Positions 1 to 7,510 of a stretch of DNA of 54,260 nt are shown here, one piece after another. The stretch spans positions 1 through 54,260 of the forward strand of contig VBMV01000070.1 in the NCBI GenBank assembly GCA_005878835.1. Reading direction: 5' to 3'. Both the position numbers and the translations under genes were made by a program. Position 1 is the stretch's first letter, and each line of letters opens with the position of its first letter. Below the pieces are notes generated by a model, which was given only the letters and a program-made list of their open reading frames with translations, ran no database searches and was not told where the DNA came from. Source of the DNA: Gammaproteobacteria bacterium (GTDB lineage Bacteria; Pseudomonadota; Gammaproteobacteria; Steroidobacterales; Steroidobacteraceae).

Positions 1-1152
1 GCCGACCCGGATCTGGCCATCGAGGAGTGGTTGGAGTTCGCCCGGCAGCTCGGTTCGCCGAATATCGAGCTCTCGGCGGCCCTGCATCCCGCGGAGAGCG
101 ATGTGCCGGCCGCGGCACTTCTCGATCCGGTGGCCAACACCCTCGATCTGCGCCAGCCCTTCAGTGCGGCGCGCGCATCGCGCGTCCGCCGCGCCATGCA
201 GTCCACGGGCGTAGGCCTCTCGGACCTCGCCTACTTCGACAATATGCTCGCCGCAGACGAATCAGTGCGCACCAAGAAGCACGAGCTGATGCGGCGCGTC
301 TTCGACGCCGCGGTGTTGCTCGGGACGGATGCCGTTACGGGCTTCGTAGGCCGAAATCCGCTCCTGGGAATGGACGCCAATCTGGTGATGTTCGAAGAGG
401 TGTTCGTGCCGCTGCTCGAGCAGGCCAAAGCCCGCGGGCTGACGTTTCGGGTCGAGCAGTGTCCCATGCCGGGCTGGAACATCACCGATGCCTGGCATAA
501 CAACATCGCCTACGCCCCGGGTCCATGGATTGCATTGCACCGCATCTGTCAACGGCACGGGGTCGGCGATCAATTCCGCATCCACTATGACCCCTCGCAT
601 GCGATCCTGATGGGACAGGACTCGCGCTCCGTGTTCCAGTATCTGAAGGACACCGGTTACGACTTTCTGATCGGCGGCTTCCATGTCAAGGGTCAGGTCA
701 TCGATTCGCGCGGCATCTCGGCGTGGGGCTATGGCGGGCAGACGATGCAGCGCGGGGACTGGCACGGGGACATCCCGAGCTCCGATCCGGGCGAGCAGCA
801 GAACGCCTGGAAAAAGCAGACCGTGTTTTGTGAGCACGAGCTGCCGGGCACTGCGCGCCACGATCCGCTCGCGTATCTGCAGAATCGATCGGTGGATTGG
901 CTGGACCATCAGCTCGCCGCGCGTGAGCTGCTGCGCATCGACCCGCAAAAGACCTTCCTGGTCGTGGAACATGAATATCCCAAGGCTCGCGTACAGGACA
1001 AGGCGCGGCTGGCGCCGATTCTGGCCGGCTCACTCGCTTTCACGCGAGCCATCGACGAGGCCGCCGCAGCGATGTACGCCCTGCAGCATGAAGTGCTCGC
1101 CGGCCAGGGAATCCCCGTGCAGGGCATCGGCCGCCAGGCATATCGCTCCTGA
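1..1152 (+). CDS. Sugar phosphate isomerase/epimerase family TIM-barrel protein (5' truncated)
   Basis: The reading frame is open from the first base, so the N-terminus lies outside the window; 383 residues are visible. The protein looks like a xylose-isomerase-like (AP endonuclease 2) TIM barrel. The segments [18 protein letters not shown] and VVEHEYP place Glu, Asp and His where this family binds its divalent metal. It ends 30 bases before a GMC oxidoreductase gene and is probably co-transcribed with it. TIM-barrel proteins beside GMC dehydrogenases and DUF1080 proteins have been shown elsewhere to cleave or epimerise 3-keto-glycosides, so that is the likely role here. The substrate cannot be read from sequence. 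Family call is good; specific function is inference. Confidence 0.85.
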   Translation, partial: ADPDLAIEEWLEFARQLGSPNIELSAALHPAESDVPAAALLDPVANTLDLRQPFSAARASRVRRAMQSTGVGLSDLAYFDNMLAADESVRTKKHELMRRVFDAAVLLGTDAVTGFVGRNPLLGMDANLVMFEEVFVPLLEQAKARGLTFRVEQCPMPGWNITDAWHNNIAYAPGPWIALHRICQRHGVGDQFRIHYDPSHAILMGQDSRSVFQYLKDTGYDFLIGGFHVKGQVIDSRGISAWGYGGQTMQRGDWHGDIPSSDPGEQQNAWKKQTVFCEHELPGTARHDPLAYLQNRSVDWLDHQLAARELLRIDPQKTFLVVEHEYPKARVQDKARLAPILAGSLAFTRAIDEAAAAMYALQHEVLAGQGIPVQGIGRQAYRS

Positions 1153-1182
1153 CCGATCGAGCGGTGCAGCGGCTGAAGCATC

Positions 1183-2985
1183 ATGCCCTTCGTGAAGGCG
1201 AAATCCCAGAAGCACGACTACGATGTCATCGTGGTCGGCTCCGGAGCCGCCGGCGGACAGTCCGCCTATACGCTATGCATGGACGGCGCGAAGGTACTCA
1301 TGCTCGAGGCGGGACGCCGGTACAACCCCGCAACCGAGACGCCCATGTTCCAGACGCCGGACCAGGCGCCGCTCGCGGGCGTCGGCACGCCGCAAAAGCC
1401 CTTTGGCTTCTACGACGCTACCGTGGACGGCGGCTGGGAGGTACCCGGAGAGCCTTATGTGCGCACGAGCGATGAGCCTGCGGGTCGTTTCGATTGGTGG
1501 CGCGCGCGCATGCTGGGGGGTCGCACGAATCACTGGGGGCGAATCTCCCTGCGCAATGGTCCCTACGACTTCAAGCCCTACAGTCGCGACGGGCTGGGGT
1601 TCGACTGGCCCATAGCTTACGAGGACGTCGCGCCGTATTACGACAAGGTCGAGTTGCTGATCGGCGTGTACGGCAGCAACGAGGGCCTGGAGAACACGCC
1701 GGACTCACCACCGGGATGCCTGCTGCCGCCGCCCAGGCCGCTGGTCAGCGACCTGCTGATGGCACAGCGGGCGAAGCGCCTCGGCATCGCGGCGATACCG
1801 GGCCACAAGGCGGTTCTGACCCGGCCGCTCGATTTCAGAAACTCGCCCGCCCGCTTGCATCCGGGCAGTGTCACCGCGCAGAAGATCCTCGCCGAGGACA
1901 TGCGTGCCCGCGCGGTTTGTCTGTGGGCGACACCGTGCGGGCGCGGCTGCTCGATCCGCGCAAACTATCAGTCGACCACGGTGCATCTGCCGCCCGCGCT
2001 CGCGAGCGGCAATCTCGACATCACGACCGACGCGATGGTGTACGAGGTGACGCTCGGGCGCGACGGCCGCGCCGATGGCGTGAGCTTCATCGACCGGACA
2101 ACCGGCAAGCCGCAGCACGCCAGCGCACGGGCGGTGATCCTGGCGGCAAGTGCCTGCGAATCGGTCCGCATTCTGCTCAATTCCAAAAGCGCGCAGTTCC
2201 CGAATGGACTCGCCAACTCGAGCGGCCGGGTCGGGCGATACTTGATGGATACGGTGGGCAGCAGTGCGAGCGGGCAGATTCCGCTCCTCGAGAGCCTGCC
2301 GCCGCTCAATGAGGACGCTGCCGATGGCGATCAGCTGTATGTTCCCTGGTGGCTCTACCGGGAGCAGCGCGCCGGCAAGCTTCCGTTCGCCCGCGGCTAT
2401 CATATCGAGTTCGGCGGCGGCAAGCGGATGCCGGGGCACGGAACCGGGGCGGGCATGGAATGGCTGACCGGCGGCAGCTATGGGCTGAAGCTCAAACAGG
2501 ACGTGCGCCGCTATTACGGCTCCTTCGTCCACTTCGACGGCCGCGGCGAAATGATCCCCAACGAGCACTCCTATTGCGAGATCGATCCGAGCGTCAAGGA
2601 CAAGTGGGGCATCCCGGTGCTTCGGTTTCATTGGCAATGGTCGGAGCACGAGCTGCAACAGGCCGCACACATGCAAAGGACCTTCGCCGAAATCGTCGAC
2701 GCCATGGGCGGGCGCATTCACGGCCCGGTGCAGAGCGACGGCGCCAAGGCCATCGCTCCCGGCGGCTCGATCATCCACGAAGTCGGTGGCGCGATCATGG
2801 GATCAGACCCTAAGACTTCGGTGACCAATAGGTGGTGCCAGACCTGGGACGTGCCCAACCTCTTTGTCACCGACGGCGCCGTGTTCGCATCCAACGCGGA
2901 CAAGAATCCGACCCTCACGATCATGGCCCTGGCGTGGCGCGCGGCGGACCACATCCTCGAGCGCATGCGGCGCAAGGAGTTGTGA
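1183..2985 (+). CDS. GMC family FAD-dependent oxidoreductase (large dehydrogenase subunit)
   Basis: A 600-residue flavoprotein. The N-terminus has a Rossmann FAD site (VVGSGAAGG, residues about 13-21) and EAGRR after the second strand. GGRTNHWGR is the GMC flavin-loop motif. The C-terminal region has IIHEVGG and NADKNPT, carrying the usual catalytic His and Asn of GMC enzymes. There is no signal peptide. The stop overlaps the start of the next gene by one base, and that gene encodes a gluconate 2-dehydrogenase subunit 3 protein. This pairing is typical of membrane-linked sugar dehydrogenases, including glucoside 3-dehydrogenases, where the small Tat-exported subunit carries the flavoprotein across. 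Likely reaction: oxidation of a sugar or glycoside hydroxyl, perhaps at C3. Substrate unknown. Confidence 0.93.
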   Translation: MPFVKAKSQKHDYDVIVVGSGAAGGQSAYTLCMDGAKVLMLEAGRRYNPATETPMFQTPDQAPLAGVGTPQKPFGFYDATVDGGWEVPGEPYVRTSDEPAGRFDWWRARMLGGRTNHWGRISLRNGPYDFKPYSRDGLGFDWPIAYEDVAPYYDKVELLIGVYGSNEGLENTPDSPPGCLLPPPRPLVSDLLMAQRAKRLGIAAIPGHKAVLTRPLDFRNSPARLHPGSVTAQKILAEDMRARAVCLWATPCGRGCSIRANYQSTTVHLPPALASGNLDITTDAMVYEVTLGRDGRADGVSFIDRTTGKPQHASARAVILAASACESVRILLNSKSAQFPNGLANSSGRVGRYLMDTVGSSASGQIPLLESLPPLNEDAADGDQLYVPWWLYREQRAGKLPFARGYHIEFGGGKRMPGHGTGAGMEWLTGGSYGLKLKQDVRRYYGSFVHFDGRGEMIPNEHSYCEIDPSVKDKWGIPVLRFHWQWSEHELQQAAHMQRTFAEIVDAMGGRIHGPVQSDGAKAIAPGGSIIHEVGGAIMGSDPKTSVTNRWCQTWDVPNLFVTDGAVFASNADKNPTLTIMALAWRAADHILERMRRKEL

Positions 2986-3602
2986 TGGATCGGCGCACGA
3001 GCATCAAGTGGGTGTTGGCCGCGAGCGCGGCCTGGCCCCTGTCCGGAAAGTACGCAGCGCGAGCCGACCCGGCGGTGACGGGGCGTGGCTACGGGAGCGA
3101 CCCAAATCTTCTGGCGGTTTACCATCCCGGCGAGCTGTGGCCGCTGACCTTCACGGCCCCACAGCGGCGGCTCGCGGGGATCCTCGCGGACATCATCATT
3201 CCGGCCGACGAGCATTCCCCCAGCGCCTCATCCGTCGGAGTGGTCGAGTTCATCGATGAGTGGGTGAGTGCACCGTATCCTGCCAGCCAGCGAGACCGGC
3301 CGATCGTGCTAGGCGGTTTCAGGTGGTTGAACGAGGAGGCCGCGCGTCGCTTTGGCAAGGATTTCCCGGATCTCGCCGCCGTCGAGCAGAACGGCATTTG
3401 CGATGACATCTGTGACGAAACACGCGCGGTGGCGGTACGGCGCGATGCCGCGCGCTTCTTCGCGCTCTATCGCGATCTGACCGCCGGCGGGTTCTACTCA
3501 ACTCCCGTCGGCCGTAAGGACTTGGGCTACATCGGCAACGTGCCGCTCGCGCGTTTCGACGGGCCCCCGCCCGAGCTGCTCAAGAAGTTGAACCTGCCGT
3601 AA
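2985..3602 (+). CDS. Gluconate 2-dehydrogenase subunit 3 family protein (Tat-exported small subunit)
   Basis: A 205-residue protein starting at the ATG that shares one base with the preceding TGA, indicating translational coupling to the GMC subunit. The N-terminus reads MDRRTSIKW followed by a hydrophobic stretch and an Ala-rich cleavage region, consistent with a twin-arginine signal. The body contains FTAPQRRLAGILADIIIPAD and EFIDEW, characteristic of subunit 3 of gluconate-2-dehydrogenase-type complexes. Its known family role is to escort or anchor the GMC flavoprotein in the periplasm. No cytochrome c subunit is visible in this operon, so the electron acceptor must be encoded elsewhere or differ. 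Confidence 0.9.
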   Translation: MDRRTSIKWVLAASAAWPLSGKYAARADPAVTGRGYGSDPNLLAVYHPGELWPLTFTAPQRRLAGILADIIIPADEHSPSASSVGVVEFIDEWVSAPYPASQRDRPIVLGGFRWLNEEAARRFGKDFPDLAAVEQNGICDDICDETRAVAVRRDAARFFALYRDLTAGGFYSTPVGRKDLGYIGNVPLARFDGPPPELLKKLNLP

Positions 3603-3627
3603 CCGGTGATCACACACAGAGTGAGCC

Positions 3628-4317
3628 ATGAACAATATCCATCTGTACGCCGCCATGCTGCTCCTTTCCTGCGCGGCGGCGCTGCTGGCCGCAGCGCAAC
3701 CGGCCAACCCGCCCTCGGCCCCCTGGCGTTCGCTCCTGCAGGACGACGGCGCGCCCGACTGGCGCGGTTGGAAAGAGCCCGGATTGCCGGCGGGCTGGCA
3801 CCTCGCCGGCGGGGTGCTCTCCAAGGACGGGCCGGTCGACGATCTGGTCACGAAGGAGAGCTTCGGGGATTTCGAGCTCGAGCTCGAGTGGAAGATCGGC
3901 AAGGCTGGCAACAGCGGTATCTTTTACCGCGGCACGCGCGAGTACGATCACATCTACTGGAGCGGCCCGGAATATCAGCTCCTCGATGACGAGAATGCGG
4001 CGGACGGGCGCAGCCGCCTCACGGCCGCCGCGGCCGCCTACGCGCTCTACGGCCCACCGGCCGGTGTCGTGCTGCCGTTCGATCAGTGGAACAGGACGCG
4101 AATCGTTGTGAGGGGCACTCATGTGGAGCATTGGCTCAATGGGCGCAAAGTGGTCGAATACGAGCTCAGGAGTGCCGACTGGAAGAGCCGGGTTGCGGCG
4201 AGCAAATTTGCGGAGTACCCGAATTACGGTCGGGCGACGGCGGGCCTGGTCGGGCTGCAGGGCGATCACCCCGGAGCCCTGGCGATCCGCAACATCCGTA
4301 TACGCGAGTTCCGGTAA
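3628..4317 (+). CDS. DUF1080 (3-keto-disaccharide hydrolase) domain protein, secreted
   Basis: A 229-residue protein with an N-terminal signal peptide (hydrophobic LLLSCAAALLAAA, cleavage near residue 22). The mature part is a single jelly-roll lectin-like domain with the family's landmarks: FGDFELELEWK, GNSGIFYRG, EYQLLDD and the terminal IRNIRIREFR. DUF1080 proteins have been shown to hydrolyse 3-keto-glycosides. Its place directly after a GMC/subunit-3 pair and a TIM-barrel isomerase suggests it acts on the product of that dehydrogenase in the periplasm. Gap to the previous gene is 25 bases. Confidence 0.9.
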   Translation: MNNIHLYAAMLLLSCAAALLAAAQPANPPSAPWRSLLQDDGAPDWRGWKEPGLPAGWHLAGGVLSKDGPVDDLVTKESFGDFELELEWKIGKAGNSGIFYRGTREYDHIYWSGPEYQLLDDENAADGRSRLTAAAAAYALYGPPAGVVLPFDQWNRTRIVVRGTHVEHWLNGRKVVEYELRSADWKSRVAASKFAEYPNYGRATAGLVGLQGDHPGALAIRNIRIREFR

Positions 4318-4328
4318 CGATACCCACG

Positions 4329-4940
4329 GTGGTGCCCGTGCTGCAGTCCCACGATCTTTTCCCGACGCGGATCTGGCAGACTCATCTGGACCCGCTCGAG
4401 CCGCACCTGGAACGATGGGTGAAGGATGTGCTCGCGATGCGAGCGGCCGCTCCCAAGCCGGCAGGACGAACCGTTCGTCAAGGCTGGAACAGTGAGGACA
4501 TGAGCGTGCTGGAGCAGCCCACTTTCGCCCCCCTGCGCCAGGCCATTCGTACGGCTTGCACCAGTGCGCTGGGCGAGATGGGTCAGGGCGAGCGCGAGTT
4601 CTACCTGCAGTCGTGGATCAATCTGCACGACCGGGGTGGATTCAACTTTTTGCACATGCACGAGGGATCACTGCTCTCGGGCAGCTTCTATCTTCAGGTG
4701 CCACCCGGCTCCGGCCAGTTCGTATTCCGTGACCCGCGCCCGGGAGTGCTTCACGGCTTCGTAAAGGGAGGCGTGCCGAACGGCCACGCCGACATCCACC
4801 TCACTCCCAGCGTCGGACTTCTGGTGCTCTTTCCCTGCTGGATGGAGCACTACGTCGAGCCCCACGACAGCGACGAGCCACGCATCACCATCGCTTTCAA
4901 CGCCAACGCACTCGACAGCGATCCGACGGCGAAGCGCTGA
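4329..4940 (+). CDS. Putative 2OG-Fe(II) oxygenase (TIGR02466/PF13759-like)
   Basis: About 203 residues from a GTG 11 bases after the upstream stop. GTGs at 4332 and 4338 are equally possible and none has a strong Shine-Dalgarno. LFPTRIWQTHL near the N-terminus, SWINLHDRGGFNFLHMHEG, SGSFYLQVPPGSG, LVLFPCWMEHYVEPH and RITIAFNAN match the small 2-oxoglutarate/iron oxygenase-like family. The His residues of HMHEG and EHYVEPH are candidate metal ligands. The same fold forms the C-terminal domain of the TPR protein at 5552-7375. The biological substrate of this family is not established. Probably the last gene of the 1-4940 operon. Confidence 0.82.
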   Translation: MVPVLQSHDLFPTRIWQTHLDPLEPHLERWVKDVLAMRAAAPKPAGRTVRQGWNSEDMSVLEQPTFAPLRQAIRTACTSALGEMGQGEREFYLQSWINLHDRGGFNFLHMHEGSLLSGSFYLQVPPGSGQFVFRDPRPGVLHGFVKGGVPNGHADIHLTPSVGLLVLFPCWMEHYVEPHDSDEPRITIAFNANALDSDPTAKR

Positions 4941-5125
4941 GCATCTTCAATCAGTGCGCGTCGGCTCGCTGAGGCTATCGAGGCCCACAAGAGCGCTGGA
5001 AAAATTGGGTGTTTTCCCGACTATTGCAAGGTTCCTGCGGACAGACGAGCCGGGTTAAGGTCGGATGAATCGGCGGAAAGAACCCCCCATTGACGCTGGC
5101 GGTTCGGAGTCTATGATCGATGTCC
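4941..5125 (+). other. Intergenic region upstream of the coiled-coil gene
   Basis: About 185 bases without a gene. It holds a short inverted repeat (GGAAAA at 4998-5003 and TTTTCC at 5012-5017, 8-base loop), which could be a weak terminator for the upstream operon. The promoter at 5090-5117 lies at its right end. Nothing else is recognisable. Confidence 0.4.
5090..5117 (+). promoter_or_regulatory. Sigma70-type promoter of the coiled-coil gene
   Basis: TTGACG at 5090-5095 and TATGAT at 5112-5117 each match five of six consensus bases and are 16 bases apart. The expected transcription start, 6-9 bases after the -10 box, falls at about 5124-5126. That is on or next to the second ATG (5126), which predicts a leaderless or nearly leaderless mRNA. 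Confidence 0.6.
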
Positions 5126-5524
5126 ATGCAGGCCGCATCGCTCGAGGTACTGGAAAAGGCCAACCTGCCGGCCCCGCAGGCGCGCGCCATCGTGCAGGCG
5201 ATCGAGATCGAGATCGCGGGCGCCCGCGATACGCTCGCGACGAAGCAGGACACGCTGCTGTTGCGTCAGGACATGGCGGAACTGGGGCATGACCTGCGGA
5301 AGGAGATGTCGGACATGCGGCAGGAGATGTCCAAACTGGGACATGACGTGCGGCAGGAGATGTCGGACATGCGCCATGGACTGGAGCTGAAGATCGAGGG
5401 CGTGCGTAGCGAGATCCATGCGAGTGCCAGCAGCATCTCGCGCCAGATGTACGCAGCGCTTCTCGGGCAGATGGCGGTGCTGCTGGGGATTGCCTATTTT
5501 TTCGTGGCGCACGTCGGGCGTTGA
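5126..5524 (+). CDS. Coiled-coil protein with C-terminal membrane anchor (DUF1640-like)
   Basis: 132 residues. An in-frame ATG at 5120 also exists, but it lies 3 bases after the -10 box, so 5126 is preferred. The middle is charged and heptad-like, built around an 18-residue direct repeat (LGHDLRKEMSDM then LGHDVRQEMSDM). A single hydrophobic segment (LLGQMAVLLGIAYFFVA) precedes a short polar tail. The plan of an N-terminal helical part, coiled coil and C-terminal anchor resembles the bacterial DUF1640/CCDC90-like proteins, whose function is unknown. It has its own promoter and is convergent with the TPR gene, so it is probably a single-gene unit. Confidence 0.75.
   Translation: MQAASLEVLEKANLPAPQARAIVQAIEIEIAGARDTLATKQDTLLLRQDMAELGHDLRKEMSDMRQEMSKLGHDVRQEMSDMRHGLELKIEGVRSEIHASASSISRQMYAALLGQMAVLLGIAYFFVAHVGR
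5277..5389 (+). repeat. 54-bp in-frame tandem repeat within the coiled-coil gene
   Basis: The segment starting with CTG at 5282 recurs at 5336, exactly 54 bases later, in frame. The first 39 or so bases are nearly identical and encode LGHDxRxEMSDMR twice. It extends the coiled coil by one 18-residue unit and is a likely site of length variation. Confidence 0.7.
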
Positions 5525-5551
5525 GCTCGCCCGCACACGCCAGGGCATTGG

Positions 5552-7375
5552 CTAGCGGTCGGGTACCGCATCGAACGCCACGGTCAGGCGGGCCTGGTCG
5601 CTGTGAAAAGGCACCGTCCCGTGCCAGAAATACGACGGAAACAGCACCAGCATCCCAACCGCGGGACGCACCGAGTACTCGGCGCTGAGCGCGGGCGTGG
5701 TCACGAGGCTCGGCTGCCCGAAGGTGAGCACGCCCTCCTCGCTCCGGGGATCGCTCATGCTGTCGGGTAGCTCGATGTAGCAGGCCGAGGAAATCCACCC
5801 GCGCGGATGGACGTGATTGGTGTGAAACCCCGAGCTGCGCAGTCGCACCGACCAGCTGCCGTTGAAGCGCCAGCGGCCGTTATTTCGACGGCGCAAGGGA
5901 TCGGAGCCGTGGCCGACGTGCTCGAGATAGCGGCGGATGGGGGCGGCAAAGGCGCTGAACAACGCGCGGATCGCGGGGTCGGCGCTGCGCGTCAGATCGG
6001 CAGTGGTCTCGGTGCCATGGCGCAGCGACTGAAACAGCAGCGCATGGCCACTGGGGTCGTGCAGGCGGTTGAGACTCGCCCGGACTTCGGCCAGAAAGCT
6101 CGCCAGATCGCGCCACGGTGGCGGCGGCTCGAGCTCGAACGGCAACACCAGATTGCGGTAGTCGCACAGCTGTGCGTAGCGCTCATCGCCGAGCAGGCGC
6201 CACCCGGTTGTCTGCAGCGCGATGAGATATTGGTCATCTGGAGCGTCCGCCAGCAGCCTCTCGCAGTGGGCAAGAGCGGTGCGGACGTCGCCGACGCCGA
6301 GCTGGGCCGCCGCCAGCAGGTTTCGGGCCGGCGCATTATCCGACAGAAGCGGCAACGCCCGCTCGGCGAGTTCGACCGCGGTCGCCGGATCGAACTCGAG
6401 CGCCGCGAGGCCTGCGCGGATGAGCAGCATCGGCGGAGCCTGCGCGCGCGCAGCCGCGGGAGCGAGACACGCATAGGCCCCGCGCGCATCCCCAGCGCCC
6501 TGCAGGATGGCCGCCTTGGCTGCCCGGAGCGTGTCGTCGCCGGGGAAGCGCTGCAGGGCCTGTTCGAGCGCCGCGGTCGCCTGCTCGAGGTCGCCGGCAC
6601 GCATCCAAACCAGTTGTGCGAGGCTCGTTTGCGCCTCGATGAGCCGCGGCTCGAGCTCCAGGGACTTGCGCAGCGCGGCCTCGGCACGGTCGAGGGCGCC
6701 TTGCGCGATGAGGCTGCGGGCATAGGTGTTATGAAGCGCCGCGCTCTGGTGCCCGCGCGCGAGCGTCCGCTGTGCGACCTGCGCGGCTTCGGCCGGCTGC
6801 CCGGCAGTATTCAGGGCAATGGCCAGCGCGTGGGCCGCGGCGAGGTTGTCCGGCGCCGCGGACATGATCCTCCGGTAAGCAGCGACCGCTTCCTCCTGGC
6901 GACCGAGCGTGGCGAGTGCGGCGATGTGCTGCGCCGCGAGCTCCGCGTCGGCCTTGCCACTCAGGCAGAGCGGTGCGGCCGCGGCGAGCGCCTCGCCCGG
7001 TCGGCCCGTGTCGTTGTAATAGCGGGCGAGCAGCAGGGCCGCACGGGGATAGGGGGGCGCGCCCGCCGCCGCACGCTGCAGCAGCGGCTCGGCCTCGCTC
7101 CCCCGACCGTTGCCGAGCAACAGCTCGCCGAGCGTAGTGAGCGTTGGCATCCAGTTCGGATCCAGCGCGAGTGCCCGGCGCAGCAGCTCTTCCGCCGCTG
7201 CGGGATCGCCCAGCGCCTGCTTGGCGCCCGCGAGCAGGCGCAGCGCTTCCACGAAGGCGGGGTTGGCCGCGACGATCGGTTCGAGCTCGTCGTGTGCGGC
7301 GCGGTAAGCGCCGGTTCGCAGCAGCTCGCTGATGCGCCGCATGGACTCGATGAGCGCAGGGGTCGTCACGGGCAT
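5552..7375 (-). CDS. TPR-repeat protein with C-terminal 2OG-Fe(II) oxygenase-like domain
   Basis: 607 residues. Roughly the first 380 are tandem tetratricopeptide-like repeats (for example AAEELLRRALALDPN and ALDRAEAALRKSLELEP). The last 200 or so form a 2-oxoglutarate/iron oxygenase-like jelly roll: SGFHTNHVHPRGW, ACYIELPDS, MLVLFPSYFWHGTVPF and RLTVAFDA. The His-rich HTNHVHP and the later FWHG are plausible metal ligands. The domain is related to the separate small protein at 4329-4940. No signal peptide, so cytoplasmic. The family often neighbours TonB-dependent receptors, as here, but its substrate is unknown. Confidence 0.88.
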   Translation of the reverse strand: MPVTTPALIESMRRISELLRTGAYRAAHDELEPIVAANPAFVEALRLLAGAKQALGDPAAAEELLRRALALDPNWMPTLTTLGELLLGNGRGSEAEPLLQRAAAGAPPYPRAALLLARYYNDTGRPGEALAAAAPLCLSGKADAELAAQHIAALATLGRQEEAVAAYRRIMSAAPDNLAAAHALAIALNTAGQPAEAAQVAQRTLARGHQSAALHNTYARSLIAQGALDRAEAALRKSLELEPRLIEAQTSLAQLVWMRAGDLEQATAALEQALQRFPGDDTLRAAKAAILQGAGDARGAYACLAPAAARAQAPPMLLIRAGLAALEFDPATAVELAERALPLLSDNAPARNLLAAAQLGVGDVRTALAHCERLLADAPDDQYLIALQTTGWRLLGDERYAQLCDYRNLVLPFELEPPPPWRDLASFLAEVRASLNRLHDPSGHALLFQSLRHGTETTADLTRSADPAIRALFSAFAAPIRRYLEHVGHGSDPLRRRNNGRWRFNGSWSVRLRSSGFHTNHVHPRGWISSACYIELPDSMSDPRSEEGVLTFGQPSLVTTPALSAEYSVRPAVGMLVLFPSYFWHGTVPFHSDQARLTVAFDAVPDR

Positions 7376-7464
7376 GGTCTATCGCGTCCGGCAGGCCGAC
7401 CTCAGCTCGCCGGATTGTCCCTCAATCGTCCGGAATGCAGTAGCCGCCTCCCCGCGCGGCCGCG

Positions 7465-7507
7465 CGCCCCTTCGCGCCATGGGGCGCGAGGGGGCGTTTC
7501 TTCTTGG
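7465..7507 (+). terminator. Strong hairpin downstream of the TonB receptor gene
   Basis: Arms at 7465-7478 and 7483-7496 give a 14-bp GC-rich stem with one T-G wobble and a 4-base loop. On the plus strand it is followed by TTTCTTCTT (7497-7505). On the minus strand the same hairpin starts 15 bases after the TAA of the TonB receptor and is preceded by an A-rich tract. It can act as a bidirectional terminator or as a 3'-end stabiliser for the receptor mRNA. The T-tract faces plus, although no plus-strand gene ends here. Confidence 0.65.
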
Positions 7508-7510
7508 AAA

